Part shown: positions 34,460-44,462 of the stretch, piece by piece | Position numbering within the stretch: the first letter of the stretch is position 1 | Layout: each line of letters starts with the position of its first letter | Source: Corynebacterium crudilactis | GTDB taxonomy: Bacteria; Actinomycetota; Actinomycetes; Mycobacteriales; Mycobacteriaceae | NCBI RefSeq assembly: GCF_001643015.1 | Contig: NZ_CP015622.1 | Location: forward strand, 2,928,365 to 2,992,364 | Direction of reading: 5' to 3' | Length of the DNA: 64,000 nucleotides | The notes under the pieces: model-generated | What the model was told of the DNA's origin: nothing | Seen by the model: only the letters and a program-made list of their open reading frames with translations | Databases searched by the model: none | Position numbers and translations under genes: made by a program

Positions 34460-35691
34460 CGCAGCGGGTTAAAAGGCTTGATGATCGAATTCGTCTTGCC
34501 GGTAGCCATCAGCTCTGCCAAATATTTTCCGGTGGCAGGGCCAAGCACAATGCCCCACATGCCGTGGCCACCAGCAACATAGATATTTTCCGCCTTGGTC
34601 TGACCGATCAGTGGACGGCCATCTGGAGTAACCGGACGCGAACCAACCCATTCATCTTGGCGTTCATCAAAATCCACACCCCGCATGAGGCGTTTTGCTT
34701 GAGACACAATCGCCTCAACTCTTCGTGGCTGGAAAGGCTCATCTGGCCCACGGAACTCCATCGTGCCCGCAATGCGGAATCTACCCTGATACGGAGTACA
34801 CGCCATGCGATGGTGGGGCAGATACACAGAATGTTGTGCGGGAATATCGGTTGCTACTGAAAAGGAATAACCTCGACCAGCTTGCACAAGAGTTTTTACT
34901 CCGTATTCCCGAACTAGCCCCGGCAACCAAGCTCCAGTAGCGATAACCACTTTGTCAGCTTCTTCACGACTACCATCAGCCAAAATAACCGCAGGACGAC
35001 TATCACCCTTTGCCACATGAACGACTTCCGCACCAGCATGGATCGTGCCGCCACGTTTCACCACTGAATCGGCCAATGACTGAACATAAGGACCCGGCTC
35101 GATGAAGCGTTGACCTTCCAAGCGATAAGCCACCTGGATTTCCTCACTCAGCATCGGGGCAAGCTCTTGAGGGTTATCCAAACGCGTCATCTCCGCTTTT
35201 TGGCCATGCCGGACAACACCAGCAATTTCTTTGAGGAACCCCGCTGATTGGCTCTCTTCTTCAAAGCCAATAACAAATGGACCTTCATGCGTGAGTTCTT
35301 CTACGCCACCAAGTGCCAGCTCGTCGAAGGCAGCAAGCGCTACCTTATCGATCGCAGTGAGATCAGCCATGGTGGAGTCCCATTTGCTCTGAAAAGCTTG
35401 GGCCATAAATTGCACGAGGAAAAGCCACAGTTTGGGATCTACACGAAGTGGCATATGCATAGGGGAGACCGGATTGAAGAGTTCCTTAGGCCCATACATC
35501 CAGAGACCTGACTCCGATAAAGGGATGGTTTTTGCCGGTGCTAACCAGCCAGCATTACCCCAAGATGAGCCAGCAGCAACACCATCCCGATCAAGGACGG
35601 TCACCTCAAACCCACGTTCTTGCAGATGCCAAGCGGTGGATAACCCCACCATCCCAGCTCCAACAACAATGACTTTTCCAGACGAACTCAT
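34456..35691 (-). CDS. dadA: D-amino-acid dehydrogenase (DadA-like FAD oxidoreductase)
   Basis: A 411-aa DAO-family flavoprotein. The ATG at 35691 is preferred because AGGAGGG precedes it and the FAD motif VVGAGMVGLSTAWHLQERG follows at residue about 7. DadA-type features are GNAGWLAPAKTIPLSESGLW near the start and the C-terminal GSRPVTPDGRPLIGQ and GGHGMWGIVLGPATGKYLAEL. It should deaminate D-amino acids at the membrane with electrons going to quinones. Substrate specificity is by family. Confidence 0.88.
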   Translation of the reverse strand: MSSSGKVIVVGAGMVGLSTAWHLQERGFEVTVLDRDGVAAGSSWGNAGWLAPAKTIPLSESGLWMYGPKELFNPVSPMHMPLRVDPKLWLFLVQFMAQAFQSKWDSTMADLTAIDKVALAAFDELALGGVEELTHEGPFVIGFEEESQSAGFLKEIAGVVRHGQKAEMTRLDNPQELAPMLSEEIQVAYRLEGQRFIEPGPYVQSLADSVVKRGGTIHAGAEVVHVAKGDSRPAVILADGSREEADKVVIATGAWLPGLVREYGVKTLVQAGRGYSFSVATDIPAQHSVYLPHHRMACTPYQGRFRIAGTMEFRGPDEPFQPRRVEAIVSQAKRLMRGVDFDERQDEWVGSRPVTPDGRPLIGQTKAENIYVAGGHGMWGIVLGPATGKYLAELMATGKTNSIIKPFNPLR

Positions 35692-35790
35692 GAAACCCTC
35701 CTGATTGTGGGGTGGACTCCTAGTAAGCCCAGTATCCATGAGTTTCTCCATGCATGTGCCTTTTTCTGTAGACAGATCCTAGGCATAGAA

Positions 35791-35826
35791 AATCCCTGTG
35801 CACCTTTTGCAAGGTGCACAGGGATT
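35791..35826 (-). terminator. terminator of the small secreted protein gene
   Basis: Perfect 16-base stem (35791–35806, AATCCCTGTGCACCTT, with 35811–35826) around TTGC, 19 bases after the stop of the gene at 35845. A/T-rich flanks are present on both sides. Confidence 0.85.
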
Positions 35827-35844
35827 GAAAAATTCTAGTTTGAA

Positions 35845-36162
35845 CTAGAACTTGAGATCGATGCCAACCTGTGCGGCAGCCTGCTCGATTGCAGGAAGGT
35901 TTGCATTGATCAGACCGAAAGCTGCAACTGCGGTTGCGGCGATGGTGTAGCCGTACCAAGCAGAGCCGAATGGGGTTGCCTCATCGAAATCCTTGGAAGA
36001 GCCCCAAACTGCACGCTCGCTCTCATTAGCGTCGAGTGCATTTCCAATCTCAGAGGAAGCGGAAGAGCCAGCTGCAGAGGACTCAGCCATTGCTGGAGTA
36101 GCGGAGAAAGCCAGTGCACCAGCAGCAAGCAGAGCTACGGATGTGGTACGAAGTTTACGCAT
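35845..36162 (-). CDS. small secreted protein of unknown function
   Basis: A 105-aa protein with a clear Sec signal peptide (MRKLRTTSVALLAAGALAFS, then ATPAMA-ES, cleavage after about residue 26). The start at 36162 has AAAGGA 7 bases upstream; an upstream in-frame ATG is rejected. The mature part has an Asp/Glu/Ser-rich stretch and then a hydrophobic segment (GYTIAATAVAAFGLINANLP) that could be a membrane or envelope-inserted helix, as in corynebacterial envelope proteins. No family role is known to me. It is divergent from the nitroreductase gene. Confidence 0.75.
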   Translation of the reverse strand: MRKLRTTSVALLAAGALAFSATPAMAESSAAGSSASSEIGNALDANESERAVWGSSKDFDEATPFGSAWYGYTIAATAVAAFGLINANLPAIEQAAAQVGIDLKF

Positions 36163-36390
36163 GAAAAAATCCTTTGATTTCAAATGGAATATTGTACTAA
36201 TAGGTTACCAAGTTTACAAACAATAAGCTGAGTTTAACCTGCACCTTTGTAAGGTAAATCTTATTCCATCTAAGGTCAAGGACCTTTTGGGGATATAAAT
36301 TTATGAATATAAATATTGCATAACCGTGATTCCACACACATTTTAGTTGATGTGGGAACAAAAATGTGGCTGCGGGTAGTTATGCAGAGT

Positions 36391-37005
36391 ATGACTACTG
36401 TTACCCAAGACATCATGGCAATTGACGAAGACGCACAGAACCTTCTCTTCCGCGAAGCTCGCACCGCAAATGCTTTCACAAATGAGCCAATCTCAGACGA
36501 GCAGATCCAGGCAATCTTTGATCTGGTCAAGTGGGCTCCAACCGCAATGAACTCCCAGCCACTCCGCGTGGTCATCGTTCGTTCTGAAGAAGCAAAGGCG
36601 CGCCTCGTCCCATTGATGGCTGAAGGAAACCAGGCAAAGGTTGCTGCAGCACCAGCAGTTGCACTCCTGGCAGCAGACGTTGATTTCCACGATGAGATGC
36701 CAAAGCTTTTCCCACACTTCGCAGGTGCACGCGATATGTTCGCTGCTGATGAGTCCTCACGCTCTTCCACCGCAGAACTCAACGCTGGCCTACAGGTCGG
36801 CTACGCAATCATCGGAATCCGTGCAGCTGGCCTCGCTGCAGGACCAATGACTGGTATGGATGCAGAAGCTATCTCCAAGGAGTTCTTCCCTGACGGACGC
36901 CACCGCGTTCTCGTTGCCATCAACATGGGCAAGCCAGCTGAGGAAGGTGCTTGGCATGACCGCCTGCCACGCCTTGGCATGGATGAAGTTGTTGAAACTC
37001 TTTAA
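36391..37005 (+). CDS. nitroreductase-family protein (RutE/HadB-like)
   Basis: A 204-aa FMN-dependent reductase. Family features are FREARTANAFTNEPISDEQI, KWAPTAMNSQPLRVVIV (FMN phosphate and ring contacts) and NAGLQVGYAIIGIRAAGLAAGPMTGMD. This resembles malonic semialdehyde reductase RutE/HadB-type proteins, though no rut pyrimidine genes are adjacent, so the substrate is uncertain. The start is placed at MTTVTQDIM; in-frame ATGs 9 and 75 bases upstream cannot be excluded because no clear ribosome site distinguishes them. A strong terminator follows. Confidence 0.85.
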   Translation: MTTVTQDIMAIDEDAQNLLFREARTANAFTNEPISDEQIQAIFDLVKWAPTAMNSQPLRVVIVRSEEAKARLVPLMAEGNQAKVAAAPAVALLAADVDFHDEMPKLFPHFAGARDMFAADESSRSSTAELNAGLQVGYAIIGIRAAGLAAGPMTGMDAEAISKEFFPDGRHRVLVAINMGKPAEEGAWHDRLPRLGMDEVVETL

Positions 37006-37017
37006 TTAAATCGCAAG

Positions 37018-37056
37018 AAATGCCCTGGACGGGTTCACTGTCCAGGGCATTTTTCT
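37018..37056 (+). terminator. terminator of the nitroreductase gene
   Basis: Perfect 13-base stem (37018–37030, AAATGCCCTGGAC, with 37040–37052) with a U-run on the plus strand, 13 bases after the stop codon. Confidence 0.9.
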
Positions 37057-37105
37057 ATTCTTCACATCATGCGGGCGGGCAGGTGTCCTGCGTGCGGAAT
37101 ACATT

Positions 37106-37191
37106 CCTAAAGTTCGACTTCTCATGCTCAACTTCAATAGGATTTTCCAAAATTTCATAGTGAAGTCGGTGATGAGAAGTCGAACTTTAGG
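37106..37191. repeat. 86-base palindromic hairpin element
   Basis: CCTAAAGTTCGACTTCTCAT at 37106–37125 is perfectly complementary to 37172–37191. Inside, ACTTCA and TGAAGT pair again after a small internal loop, around an A/T-rich top. The element lies between the terminators of the nitroreductase gene and leuS, so neither gene needs it for termination, and it has no U-tract of its own. It looks like a MITE-like or REP-like unit or a structured RNA. Origin unknown. Confidence 0.7.
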
Positions 37192-37224
37192 TACTCACGC
37201 TGAAGACATCCACATCACACACAT

Positions 37225-37268
37225 AAAAAGCTGCACCCACCCTAAGAAAAGGGTGGGTGCAGCTTTTT
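37225..37268 (-). terminator. terminator of leuS
   Basis: Perfect 19-base stem (37225–37243 with 37250–37268; AGCTGCACCCACCCT in the left arm) with an A-run giving a U-tract on the minus strand, 13 bases after the leuS stop. Confidence 0.9.
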
Positions 37269-37281
37269 CAAGCTGTGGGAA

Positions 37282-40143
37282 TTACTTCACCACAAGGTTG
37301 ACCATGCGGCCTGGGACAACAATCTGCTTGATGAGGTTCTTACCCGCGAGTTGTTCCTGCACCTTCTCGTCGGCAAGCGCTACTTCGATGACCTGCTCCT
37401 GGCTGGCATCGGCTGCAACGGTGATGCGGCTGCGCACCTTGCCGTTGACCTGGACTGGCAGTTCGATTTCATCGTCGGTGAGCCATTTTTCCTCAAAGGT
37501 TGGGAATGGTTCGTAAGTGACGGTGTCGTCGTGACCAAGCTTCTGCCAGAGTTCCTCTGCGATGTGTGGCGCAACAGGGGAAGCCATGACAATAAGTGGC
37601 AAGACCGCGCCAGTTGGGATGGTGTTTGGGTAGGTCTTGGTCAGGTAGTTGACGTACTCAATGAGCTTGGCAACCACGGTGTTGACACGCAGGTTGGTGT
37701 AATCATCACGCACACCTGCGATGGTGCGGTGCAGCTGCTTGTTGTCATCATCGGTGAGTGCTTCCATATCGCGGGTGAGCACTTCGCCGGTGTTCTCATC
37801 AACGATCAAGCGCCACATGCGCTGGAGGAAGCGCTGTGCGCCGACCACGTCCTTGGTTGCCCATGGACGTGAGGTGTCCAGTGGCCCCATGGCCATTTCG
37901 TAGACGCGCAGGGTATCAGCACCAAAATTGTTGCAGATGTCATCTGGGGCGACGGCGTTTTTGAGGGACTTGCCCATTTTTCCGTATTCCTGGTTGACTT
38001 CTTCACCCTGGTAGAAGAATTTTCCATCCTTCTCTTCCACCTCATCGGCAGCCACGTAGACGCCACGGGAATCGGTGTAGGCAAATGCCTGGATGTAGCC
38101 CTGGTTGTAGAGACGGCGGTATGGCTCCTTGGAGGAAACATGTCCGAGGTCAAAGAGGACTTTGTGCCAGAAGCGTGCGTACAGCAAGTGCAAAACAGCA
38201 TGTTCCACGCCACCGACGTAGAGGTCTACGCCGCCTGGATCATTTGGTCCATGGGTTTCTGGACGTGGGCCAGTCCAGTAGCGTTCGTTTTCAATGTTGC
38301 AGAACTGCTCATCGTTGCTTGGATCGATATAGCGCAGCTGGTACCAGGAAGATCCGGCCCACTGTGGCATCACGTTGGTGTCGCGAGTGTACTTCTTTTT
38401 GCCATCACCAAGGTCCAGTTCCACCTCGACCCATTCGCGGGCCTTTGCTAGTGGTGGGGATGGCTCTGAGTCTGCGTCTTCTGGGTCGAAGGAGACAGGC
38501 TTGTAGTCTTCTACCTCTGGCAGCTCTACTGGCAGCATAGATGCTGGCAGGGCGTGTGCCTGGCCGTTTTCATCATAAACAATTGGGAAAGGCTCGCCCC
38601 AGTAACGCTGGCGGGCAAAGAGCCAATCGCGGAGCTTGTACTGAATGGTGCCACGGCCGAGTTCTTTTTCTTCCAGCCACTCAATCGTCTGTGCAACAGC
38701 TTCAGCCTTAGCCAGTCCGTTGAGATCCAAGCCTTCGTCATTGGCGGAGTTTACAGCCGCACCAGACTCAGTGAACGCCGCTTCTGCGATGTTACCGCCG
38801 GAGACAACTTCCACGATTGGCAGGCCAAGTTCGGTGGCGAATTCATAGTCACGCTCATCGTGCGCAGGAACAGCCATGATGGCGCCGGTTCCGTAGCCGG
38901 TGAGAACGTAATCGGCGATGAATACAGGAATCTGATCGCCATTGACTGGGTTGGTGGCATAAACGCCAACGAAAACGCCGGTCTTTTCCTTGTTTTCCTG
39001 GCGCTCTAGATCAGATTTAGCGGCAATAGATGCGCGGTATGCTGCAACAGCTTCCGCAGGGGTTGCCTGCGCGTTGGTCCAACGAGCATCAACACCGTCA
39101 TAGGTTCCAGCCTTGCTCAACAGGACGTCAACCAGCTCATGCTCAGGTGCAAGAACCATGTAGGTTGCACCGAACAGGGTGTCTGGGCGGGTAGTGAATA
39201 CCGTGACGGTTTCGCCTTCCACGGAGAAATCCACCTCGGCGCCACGGGAGCGACCGATCCAGTTACGCTGCATAGACTTGACCTTGTCAGTCCAATCAAG
39301 CAGCTCGAGGTCATCGATGAGGCGATCTGAATATGCGGTAATGCGCATCATCCACTGGGACAAGTTCTTGCGGAAAACTGGGAAATTACCGCGCTCAGAA
39401 CGGCCGTCCGAGGTTACTTCCTCGTTTGCCAGCACAGTGCCCAGACCTGGACACCAGTTCACGGTGGAGTTGGAGCGATAAACAAGGCGGTAGTCATCCA
39501 CCGCTTTTTGCTTTTCGATGTCTCCCAGCGCGCTGTAATCCGCTCCGTCCTTAGTCTTCAGCTCGCCGGACTCCAGCAATGGAATCAGTTCACTGATTGG
39601 GCGGGCCTTCTGCTGGTCCACATCAAACCAAGAGTTAAAGATCTGCAGGAAGATCCACTGCGTCCACTTGTAGAACTCTGGATCCGTGGTAGCTACTGCA
39701 CGGCGGGAATCATGTCCCAAGCCAAGCGCTTCGAGCTGACGCTTCATATTTTCGATGTTGGCCATCGTGGTGGCGCGAGGGTGCGTACCGGTTTGGATAG
39801 CGTACTGCTCTGCAGGCAAACCGAAGGAGTCATAGCCCAAAGTGTGCAAAACATTCTTGCCCAGCATGCGGTTGTAGCGGGCAAAAACATCCGTGGCGAT
39901 ATAGCCCAGTGGGTGTCCCACGTGCAGGCCAGCACCAGATGGGTAAGGGAACATATCCTGAACAAAGAGCTTGTCATCAGGAAGTGCTTTACCGTCCGCA
40001 GGCGCTAGATCACCCACCGGGTTGGGTGCGTTGAATGTGCCGTTTTCAGTCCAGTAATTCTGCCACTCACCTTCGATCTTATTGGCAAGTTCCGGGGTAT
40101 AACGGAACGCCAGGGGAGTGGTGCCTTCGCTCGGGTTAGTCAT
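37282..40143 (-). CDS. leuS: leucyl-tRNA synthetase
   Basis: A 953-aa class I synthetase that charges tRNA-Leu. The start [20 protein letters not shown] is placed at 40143, since the longer frame upstream has no family features. The HIGH motif appears as GLHVGH near residue 76, and KMSKS as KMGKS near residue 722. The CP1 editing domain ([22 protein letters not shown]) lies between, and a normal anticodon-binding C-terminus follows. The KMGKS variant keeps the essential lysines. The length is normal for actinobacteria. Confidence 0.97.
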   Translation of the reverse strand: MTNPSEGTTPLAFRYTPELANKIEGEWQNYWTENGTFNAPNPVGDLAPADGKALPDDKLFVQDMFPYPSGAGLHVGHPLGYIATDVFARYNRMLGKNVLHTLGYDSFGLPAEQYAIQTGTHPRATTMANIENMKRQLEALGLGHDSRRAVATTDPEFYKWTQWIFLQIFNSWFDVDQQKARPISELIPLLESGELKTKDGADYSALGDIEKQKAVDDYRLVYRSNSTVNWCPGLGTVLANEEVTSDGRSERGNFPVFRKNLSQWMMRITAYSDRLIDDLELLDWTDKVKSMQRNWIGRSRGAEVDFSVEGETVTVFTTRPDTLFGATYMVLAPEHELVDVLLSKAGTYDGVDARWTNAQATPAEAVAAYRASIAAKSDLERQENKEKTGVFVGVYATNPVNGDQIPVFIADYVLTGYGTGAIMAVPAHDERDYEFATELGLPIVEVVSGGNIAEAAFTESGAAVNSANDEGLDLNGLAKAEAVAQTIEWLEEKELGRGTIQYKLRDWLFARQRYWGEPFPIVYDENGQAHALPASMLPVELPEVEDYKPVSFDPEDADSEPSPPLAKAREWVEVELDLGDGKKKYTRDTNVMPQWAGSSWYQLRYIDPSNDEQFCNIENERYWTGPRPETHGPNDPGGVDLYVGGVEHAVLHLLYARFWHKVLFDLGHVSSKEPYRRLYNQGYIQAFAYTDSRGVYVAADEVEEKDGKFFYQGEEVNQEYGKMGKSLKNAVAPDDICNNFGADTLRVYEMAMGPLDTSRPWATKDVVGAQRFLQRMWRLIVDENTGEVLTRDMEALTDDDNKQLHRTIAGVRDDYTNLRVNTVVAKLIEYVNYLTKTYPNTIPTGAVLPLIVMASPVAPHIAEELWQKLGHDDTVTYEPFPTFEEKWLTDDEIELPVQVNGKVRSRITVAADASQEQVIEVALADEKVQEQLAGKNLIKQIVVPGRMVNLVVK

Positions 40144-40242
40144 GGTTAAACAGTGTAGTAGGTACACGCGACATCTCATGTGTGGAGGGCAATTCTCCGC
40201 CCTCTGAGATAAGAGAACCATCGGTAGATATGCTTGGGTTTT

Positions 40243-40674
40243 ATGTGGAAACCACTGCTTGTCACCGTCGGGTTAATCAGTCTTGTCTGTGGAGCAATCG
40301 GGGTTATTTTACCAATAATCCCTACAACACCGTTTCTTCTACTAAGCGCCTTTTGCTTTGCCCGAGGTTCTACGCGACTGCATAACTGTCTTATGTCGCA
40401 CCGAATTTTTGGCCAGTACATTTCCAATTATTACAATCACGCCATGACACCCCGTCATAAATTCCAGACGCTGCTTACCTTGTGGTTTGGCATTATTATT
40501 TCCTGCGTCCTGATCGAAGCAACGGTTCCTTGGATTATCCTGCCCAGTATCGCGCTGGGTGTCAGCATCCACATCTTCAGGCTCAAACCCCGACCAGAAG
40601 CATTAGCTATTGGGAACGCTCCTGAAGAGGATTCAGCCTCCGAGCCACATTTTGCTGATGATCATAAGGCTTAA
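40243..40674 (+). CDS. DUF454 (YbaN-like) inner-membrane protein
   Basis: A 143-aa protein with three membrane helices and the DUF454 signature: [31 protein letters not shown], with Leu-Pro-x-x-Pro-Thr-Thr-Pro-Phe at the second helix start, then [18 protein letters not shown] three codons upstream is an alternative start. Its last 68 bases overlap the convergent higA-like gene, an unusually long 3' overlap. Function unknown. Confidence 0.82.
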   Translation: MWKPLLVTVGLISLVCGAIGVILPIIPTTPFLLLSAFCFARGSTRLHNCLMSHRIFGQYISNYYNHAMTPRHKFQTLLTLWFGIIISCVLIEATVPWIILPSIALGVSIHIFRLKPRPEALAIGNAPEEDSASEPHFADDHKA

Positions 40675-40987
40675 TTGCCTCCAACACGTTTCGCGTATCC
40701 AAATAAGTGACCGAGAGGTCATAGTGCATCTGCAAATTCAGCCAAAATTGCGGGTCAGGGCCAAGATAAGCGGCTAAACGGAGTGCAGTATCTGCTGTGA
40801 TTGCACGTTTCCCATGGACAATTTCATTAATTCTGCGTGGTGGCACACCTATTGCTCGCGCCAATCCATTTTGGGATAACTCCAAAGGCTCCATGAATTC
40901 TTCACGCAGAATTTCTCCCGGCATCACGGGCTGTTCATTATTGTTGCGTTCGCCTGCATTACTCACCCGACTACCGCCCCCAATCAT
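40607..40987 (-). CDS. HigA-type antitoxin (XRE-family regulator), no toxin partner seen
   Basis: A 126-aa protein of the HigA/VapI family: MPGEILREEFMEPLELSQNGLARAIGVPPRRINEIVHGKRAI in outline is the typical start and helix-turn-helix, and TADTALRLAAYLGPDPQFWLNLQMHYDL is the family extension. A HigB toxin of about 90 aa would normally lie directly upstream on this strand; the upstream 200 bases contain no such frame. Two TATAACG inverted-repeat operators there suggest autoregulation is kept. It may be an orphan antitoxin or a domesticated regulator. Confidence 0.85.
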   Translation of the reverse strand: MIGGGSRVSNAGERNNNEQPVMPGEILREEFMEPLELSQNGLARAIGVPPRRINEIVHGKRAITADTALRLAAYLGPDPQFWLNLQMHYDLSVTYLDTRNVLEAIKPYDHQQNVARRLNPLQERSQ

Positions 40988-41066
40988 TTTCTAGTTAAGG
41001 CTTATAAGTATAACGTTTTGCAACATAGCCACCCCTTCAGGGTAGAGTTTATGGCCTGAACTGCAT

Positions 41067-41085
41067 TATAACGCAATACGTTATA
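41067..41085. promoter_or_regulatory. higA operator 1
   Basis: Perfect inverted repeat TATAACG-CAATA-CGTTATA about 80 bases upstream of the HigA start. Sites of this type are common in HigBA promoters. A half-site TATAACG also occurs at 41009–41015, nearer the gene. Confidence 0.55.
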
Positions 41086-41108
41086 GACTATAATTACACC
41101 AATCCACC

Positions 41109-41127
41109 TATAACGCAATTCGACATA
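41109..41127. promoter_or_regulatory. higA operator 2 (imperfect)
   Basis: TATAACG-CAATT-CGACATA, the same layout as operator 1 with the right arm imperfect. Its start is 42 bases from that of operator 1, four helical turns, so bound dimers would lie on the same DNA face. Confidence 0.45.
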
Positions 41128-41494
41128 GGTGGGCATAGTAAACCTGCTTCTAATGGTAGTTTTGTGGAGGAATGAATTTTAAAAATCTAATTTGGGAAGA
41201 AAATCCACCCAAAATCCCAACCCGAGAAGGGCGCCACAAAATTATTTTCCAGAGCTCCCCCCAGGCCCCTGGGCCAAGTTTTGTATCTTAAGCAAGGAAA
41301 TTTGGGCCAAATCCACGAAAAGCACCCGACCAGGATCCCCATCAAGGGACTAACGGGGCCCGACCCATACCAAAACCCATACGGAGGCATCAAGTACCTT
41401 AAACAAGCACACAGATACAAAAAGCCCCTATTGCACCTACATCCTTCAACCTTTGCAGTGTTTTGGAAGCTTGCCCAGTAAATAGAAATAAAAA
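41128..41494. other. intergenic region of unusual composition
   Basis: This 370-base gap is rich in runs of C and G (CCAGGCCCCTGGG near 41260) mixed with A-rich stretches, unlike the coding sequence around it. Open frames on both strands (41187–41504 minus, 41281–41481 plus) have odd composition, no family features and no ribosome site. They are not called. The region may be decayed foreign DNA. Confidence 0.4.
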
Positions 41495-41534
41495 AAATGG
41501 TCATGATCCCCCCACTGAGGGATCATGACCATTT
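41495..41534 (-). terminator. terminator of the nagIKL operon
   Basis: Perfect 16-base stem (41495–41510, AAATGGTCATGATCCC, with 41519–41534) with an A-run at the left giving a U-tract on the minus strand, 9 bases after the nagL stop. Confidence 0.9.
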
Positions 41535-41543
41535 AAGAAGCTT

Positions 41544-42269
41544 TTACAGCCAGCGCGGTGGTTCTGGAACTTCTCCGATAGAAGAAGTCACACCATCTAG
41601 TCCGCGGCCGGAGGCATAGCGGACAATGCCAGCGAGGCTGCCAGTGAGAACAATCTCGTTCTCCCCAGCGGCGGCCGAGTAGCGGACCCCGGAGGACTCG
41701 TCGACAAGCACAAGCCCTTCACCGGCTCCTTGTCCAGCCCATTTTGCAGTGATTTCCGCTGCCAAGGTGTGCAAGATGACCTCAGGAAGATCACCAAAGG
41801 TAGCAACCGCTCCAAGATCAACAGCGTGGATCCATACTTCTCGTGAGCGCATCCACAAGGTCTCGCTGGCCGGGACAGTGCGTCCCTGAGCCGTGAGCAC
41901 CTCATGTGACCATGCCTCTTGCGAAGTTTCACGCCAATCCACGTCTAGACGCGCAACGGAATGCTCATGCAAGTTGCGCAGCGCATCAGGACTGAGGGTG
42001 GACCCATAAGCGATTTCCTCATTGCGCGCCTGGGGGGAGGCGTACATTGGGGTCTTCTCACCGCTATTTGCCCAGTGCATGAGGTTGCACAGTGCGATGG
42101 CGTTATAAGCCACGTGGGCAATCAGGTGGGAACGAGTCCATCCTTTAAGGATGGTCTCTTCGCCAAATTCAGCGTTATCCACAAGAGATAGCTGACGGGA
42201 ATAGTGCGATGTACCCAACCTTGCCAGAGCCAGCCGCTCCTCCAGCGGAAGATCATGGAAAGTTGTCAT
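41544..42269 (-). CDS. nagL: mycothiol-dependent maleylpyruvate isomerase
   Basis: A 241-aa enzyme that isomerises maleylpyruvate to fumarylpyruvate using mycothiol. It belongs to the MDMPI/DinB-like fold; the zinc ligands known for the C. glutamicum enzyme, His52, Glu144 and His148, are all present at exactly those positions (AHVAYNA; SREVWIH). It follows nagK with no gap, so the two are translated from one message. It is also called genM in the 3-hydroxybenzoate literature. Confidence 0.95.
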   Translation of the reverse strand: MTTFHDLPLEERLALARLGTSHYSRQLSLVDNAEFGEETILKGWTRSHLIAHVAYNAIALCNLMHWANSGEKTPMYASPQARNEEIAYGSTLSPDALRNLHEHSVARLDVDWRETSQEAWSHEVLTAQGRTVPASETLWMRSREVWIHAVDLGAVATFGDLPEVILHTLAAEITAKWAGQGAGEGLVLVDESSGVRYSAAAGENEIVLTGSLAGIVRYASGRGLDGVTSSIGEVPEPPRWL

Positions 42270-43115
<846 letters not shown>

Positions 43116-44243
43116 CTAGATTCCTTCCGGAGTAAAAGTACGTGCGAGGTTTAGAGCCTCGAAGATTGGTGCATCAGAGAAGCAGAAGAGGTCTACGCCC
43201 TCATCGCCTGCGATGATATTCCACTTCTGCCACGACGGTACATTGATCACATCGCCATGGTTAGCTTCGAAGGTTTTCTCCCCAACATTAATTGTTGCAG
43301 AGCCTTCAAATACCTGGAAGCAGCGGTTTCCTACCTCATGGATTGGGGTAGTGACAGCTCCTGGGCGCAGGCGGTGGAACTCGGCGCGGATGGTGGTCAT
43401 AACATCGCCACCAGTAGTTGGATTGGTGAAGCGGATTGCTGCATGACCCGGTGCGACGGTTCCTGGATGGCCTGCGGCTTCCAACGCTAGCTGATCGTTG
43501 AGTGCTGCATCGGTGTGCTCCCAGGCATAACGGCCGATAGGGGAGTAAGAGGTCTTGCCTGGGAAGGCTACTGGGCGCAGGCCTGGATGAGCCCACAGCT
43601 GCTCAGAGCGGGACAGGTCTGGAGTGGACTCGTCGGTGAGCTTTTCGGTTCCGTATTCAAAGAATCCGGTGTCCATTTGATAAGCAAATGGAATATCGAG
43701 GCCATCCAACCAAGCCATTGGCTCGGTCGCTATGTTGTGGTGTCCGTGGTAGTTCCAACCTGGGGTAAGTAAGAAATCGCCACGCTTCATTGGTACTGGG
43801 TCGCCGTTAACTACAGTCCATACGCCTTCGCCTTCAATGACAAAGCGGAATGCATTTTGGGAGTGGCGGTGTTCTGGAGCATTTTCGCCAGGTGCTAGGT
43901 ACTGAATTGCAGCCCACAGGGTAGGGGAGATGTAGGTGTTGCCGTCAAGGCCTGGGTTTGCCAGGCCAATCGCACGACGTTCGCCGCCGCGGCCCACTGG
44001 AACAAGATCGCCAGAGCGCTTTGCTAGCTTGAGCAGTTCTTCCCAATCCCATTTGTGAGCCACTGCGCGTGGTTCTGGGTGGTTGGGCATAAGTCCACCG
44101 ATTTGAGTCCACAAAGGCTTGAGGTGAAGATCATCCATGCGCTTGTACATGGTGTCTAGCTCTGCTTGCTCTTCTGGGGTTGCGGGTGGGACTTCCTGCT
44201 TTACGTGTTCAGTTGAGTAGTCATTTTTACCTGGGGCACCCAT
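43116..44243 (-). CDS. nagI: gentisate 1,2-dioxygenase
   Basis: A 375-aa bicupin iron(II) dioxygenase that opens the ring of gentisate to maleylpyruvate. The first cupin has APEHRHSQNAFRFVIEGEG with the metal histidines, then MKRGDFLLTPGWNYHGHHN; the second cupin is the degenerate C-terminal copy (RCFQVFEGSATINVGEKTFEANHGDVINVPSW). It is the first gene of the degradation operon. A TTTCCG/CGGAAA operator lies in the region upstream. Alternative name genD. Confidence 0.95.
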   Translation of the reverse strand: MGAPGKNDYSTEHVKQEVPPATPEEQAELDTMYKRMDDLHLKPLWTQIGGLMPNHPEPRAVAHKWDWEELLKLAKRSGDLVPVGRGGERRAIGLANPGLDGNTYISPTLWAAIQYLAPGENAPEHRHSQNAFRFVIEGEGVWTVVNGDPVPMKRGDFLLTPGWNYHGHHNIATEPMAWLDGLDIPFAYQMDTGFFEYGTEKLTDESTPDLSRSEQLWAHPGLRPVAFPGKTSYSPIGRYAWEHTDAALNDQLALEAAGHPGTVAPGHAAIRFTNPTTGGDVMTTIRAEFHRLRPGAVTTPIHEVGNRCFQVFEGSATINVGEKTFEANHGDVINVPSWQKWNIIAGDEGVDLFCFSDAPIFEALNLARTFTPEGI

Positions 44244-44402
44244 ATCGTCGGAGTCCTCCTTCTACGTATGTTGTAGATGCTTTCTTCACGTGGCAACCAG
44301 TGGCAATCACTTAAATGTTGCAGCGCCACATGTAATCACATCTAGCAATCTTTATAGTTTGTGACTTTGAACATATTGGTCTTTGAAACGTGACTCAAGA
44401 TA

Positions 44403-44419
44403 TTTCCGCTATACGGAAA
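44403..44419. promoter_or_regulatory. NagR (GenR) operator upstream of nagI
   Basis: TTTCC-GCTATAC-GGAAA, an inverted repeat of TTTCC spaced by seven bases, between nagR and nagI. IclR-type GenR of C. glutamicum is reported to bind ATTCC-N7-GGAAT-like sites, and a second such site lies at 45248–45264. Assignment to NagR is by this match. Confidence 0.6.
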
Positions 44420-44462
44420 ATGTAGCTAGTGGGGGTGCGAATCAGAAGAAAAATGCCCCCAC

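Noticed and set aside
41187..41504. 105-codon minus-strand frame in the gap before nagL
   Set aside because: Aromatic- and Trp-rich composition, no ribosome site, and it runs into the nagL terminator; not protein-like.
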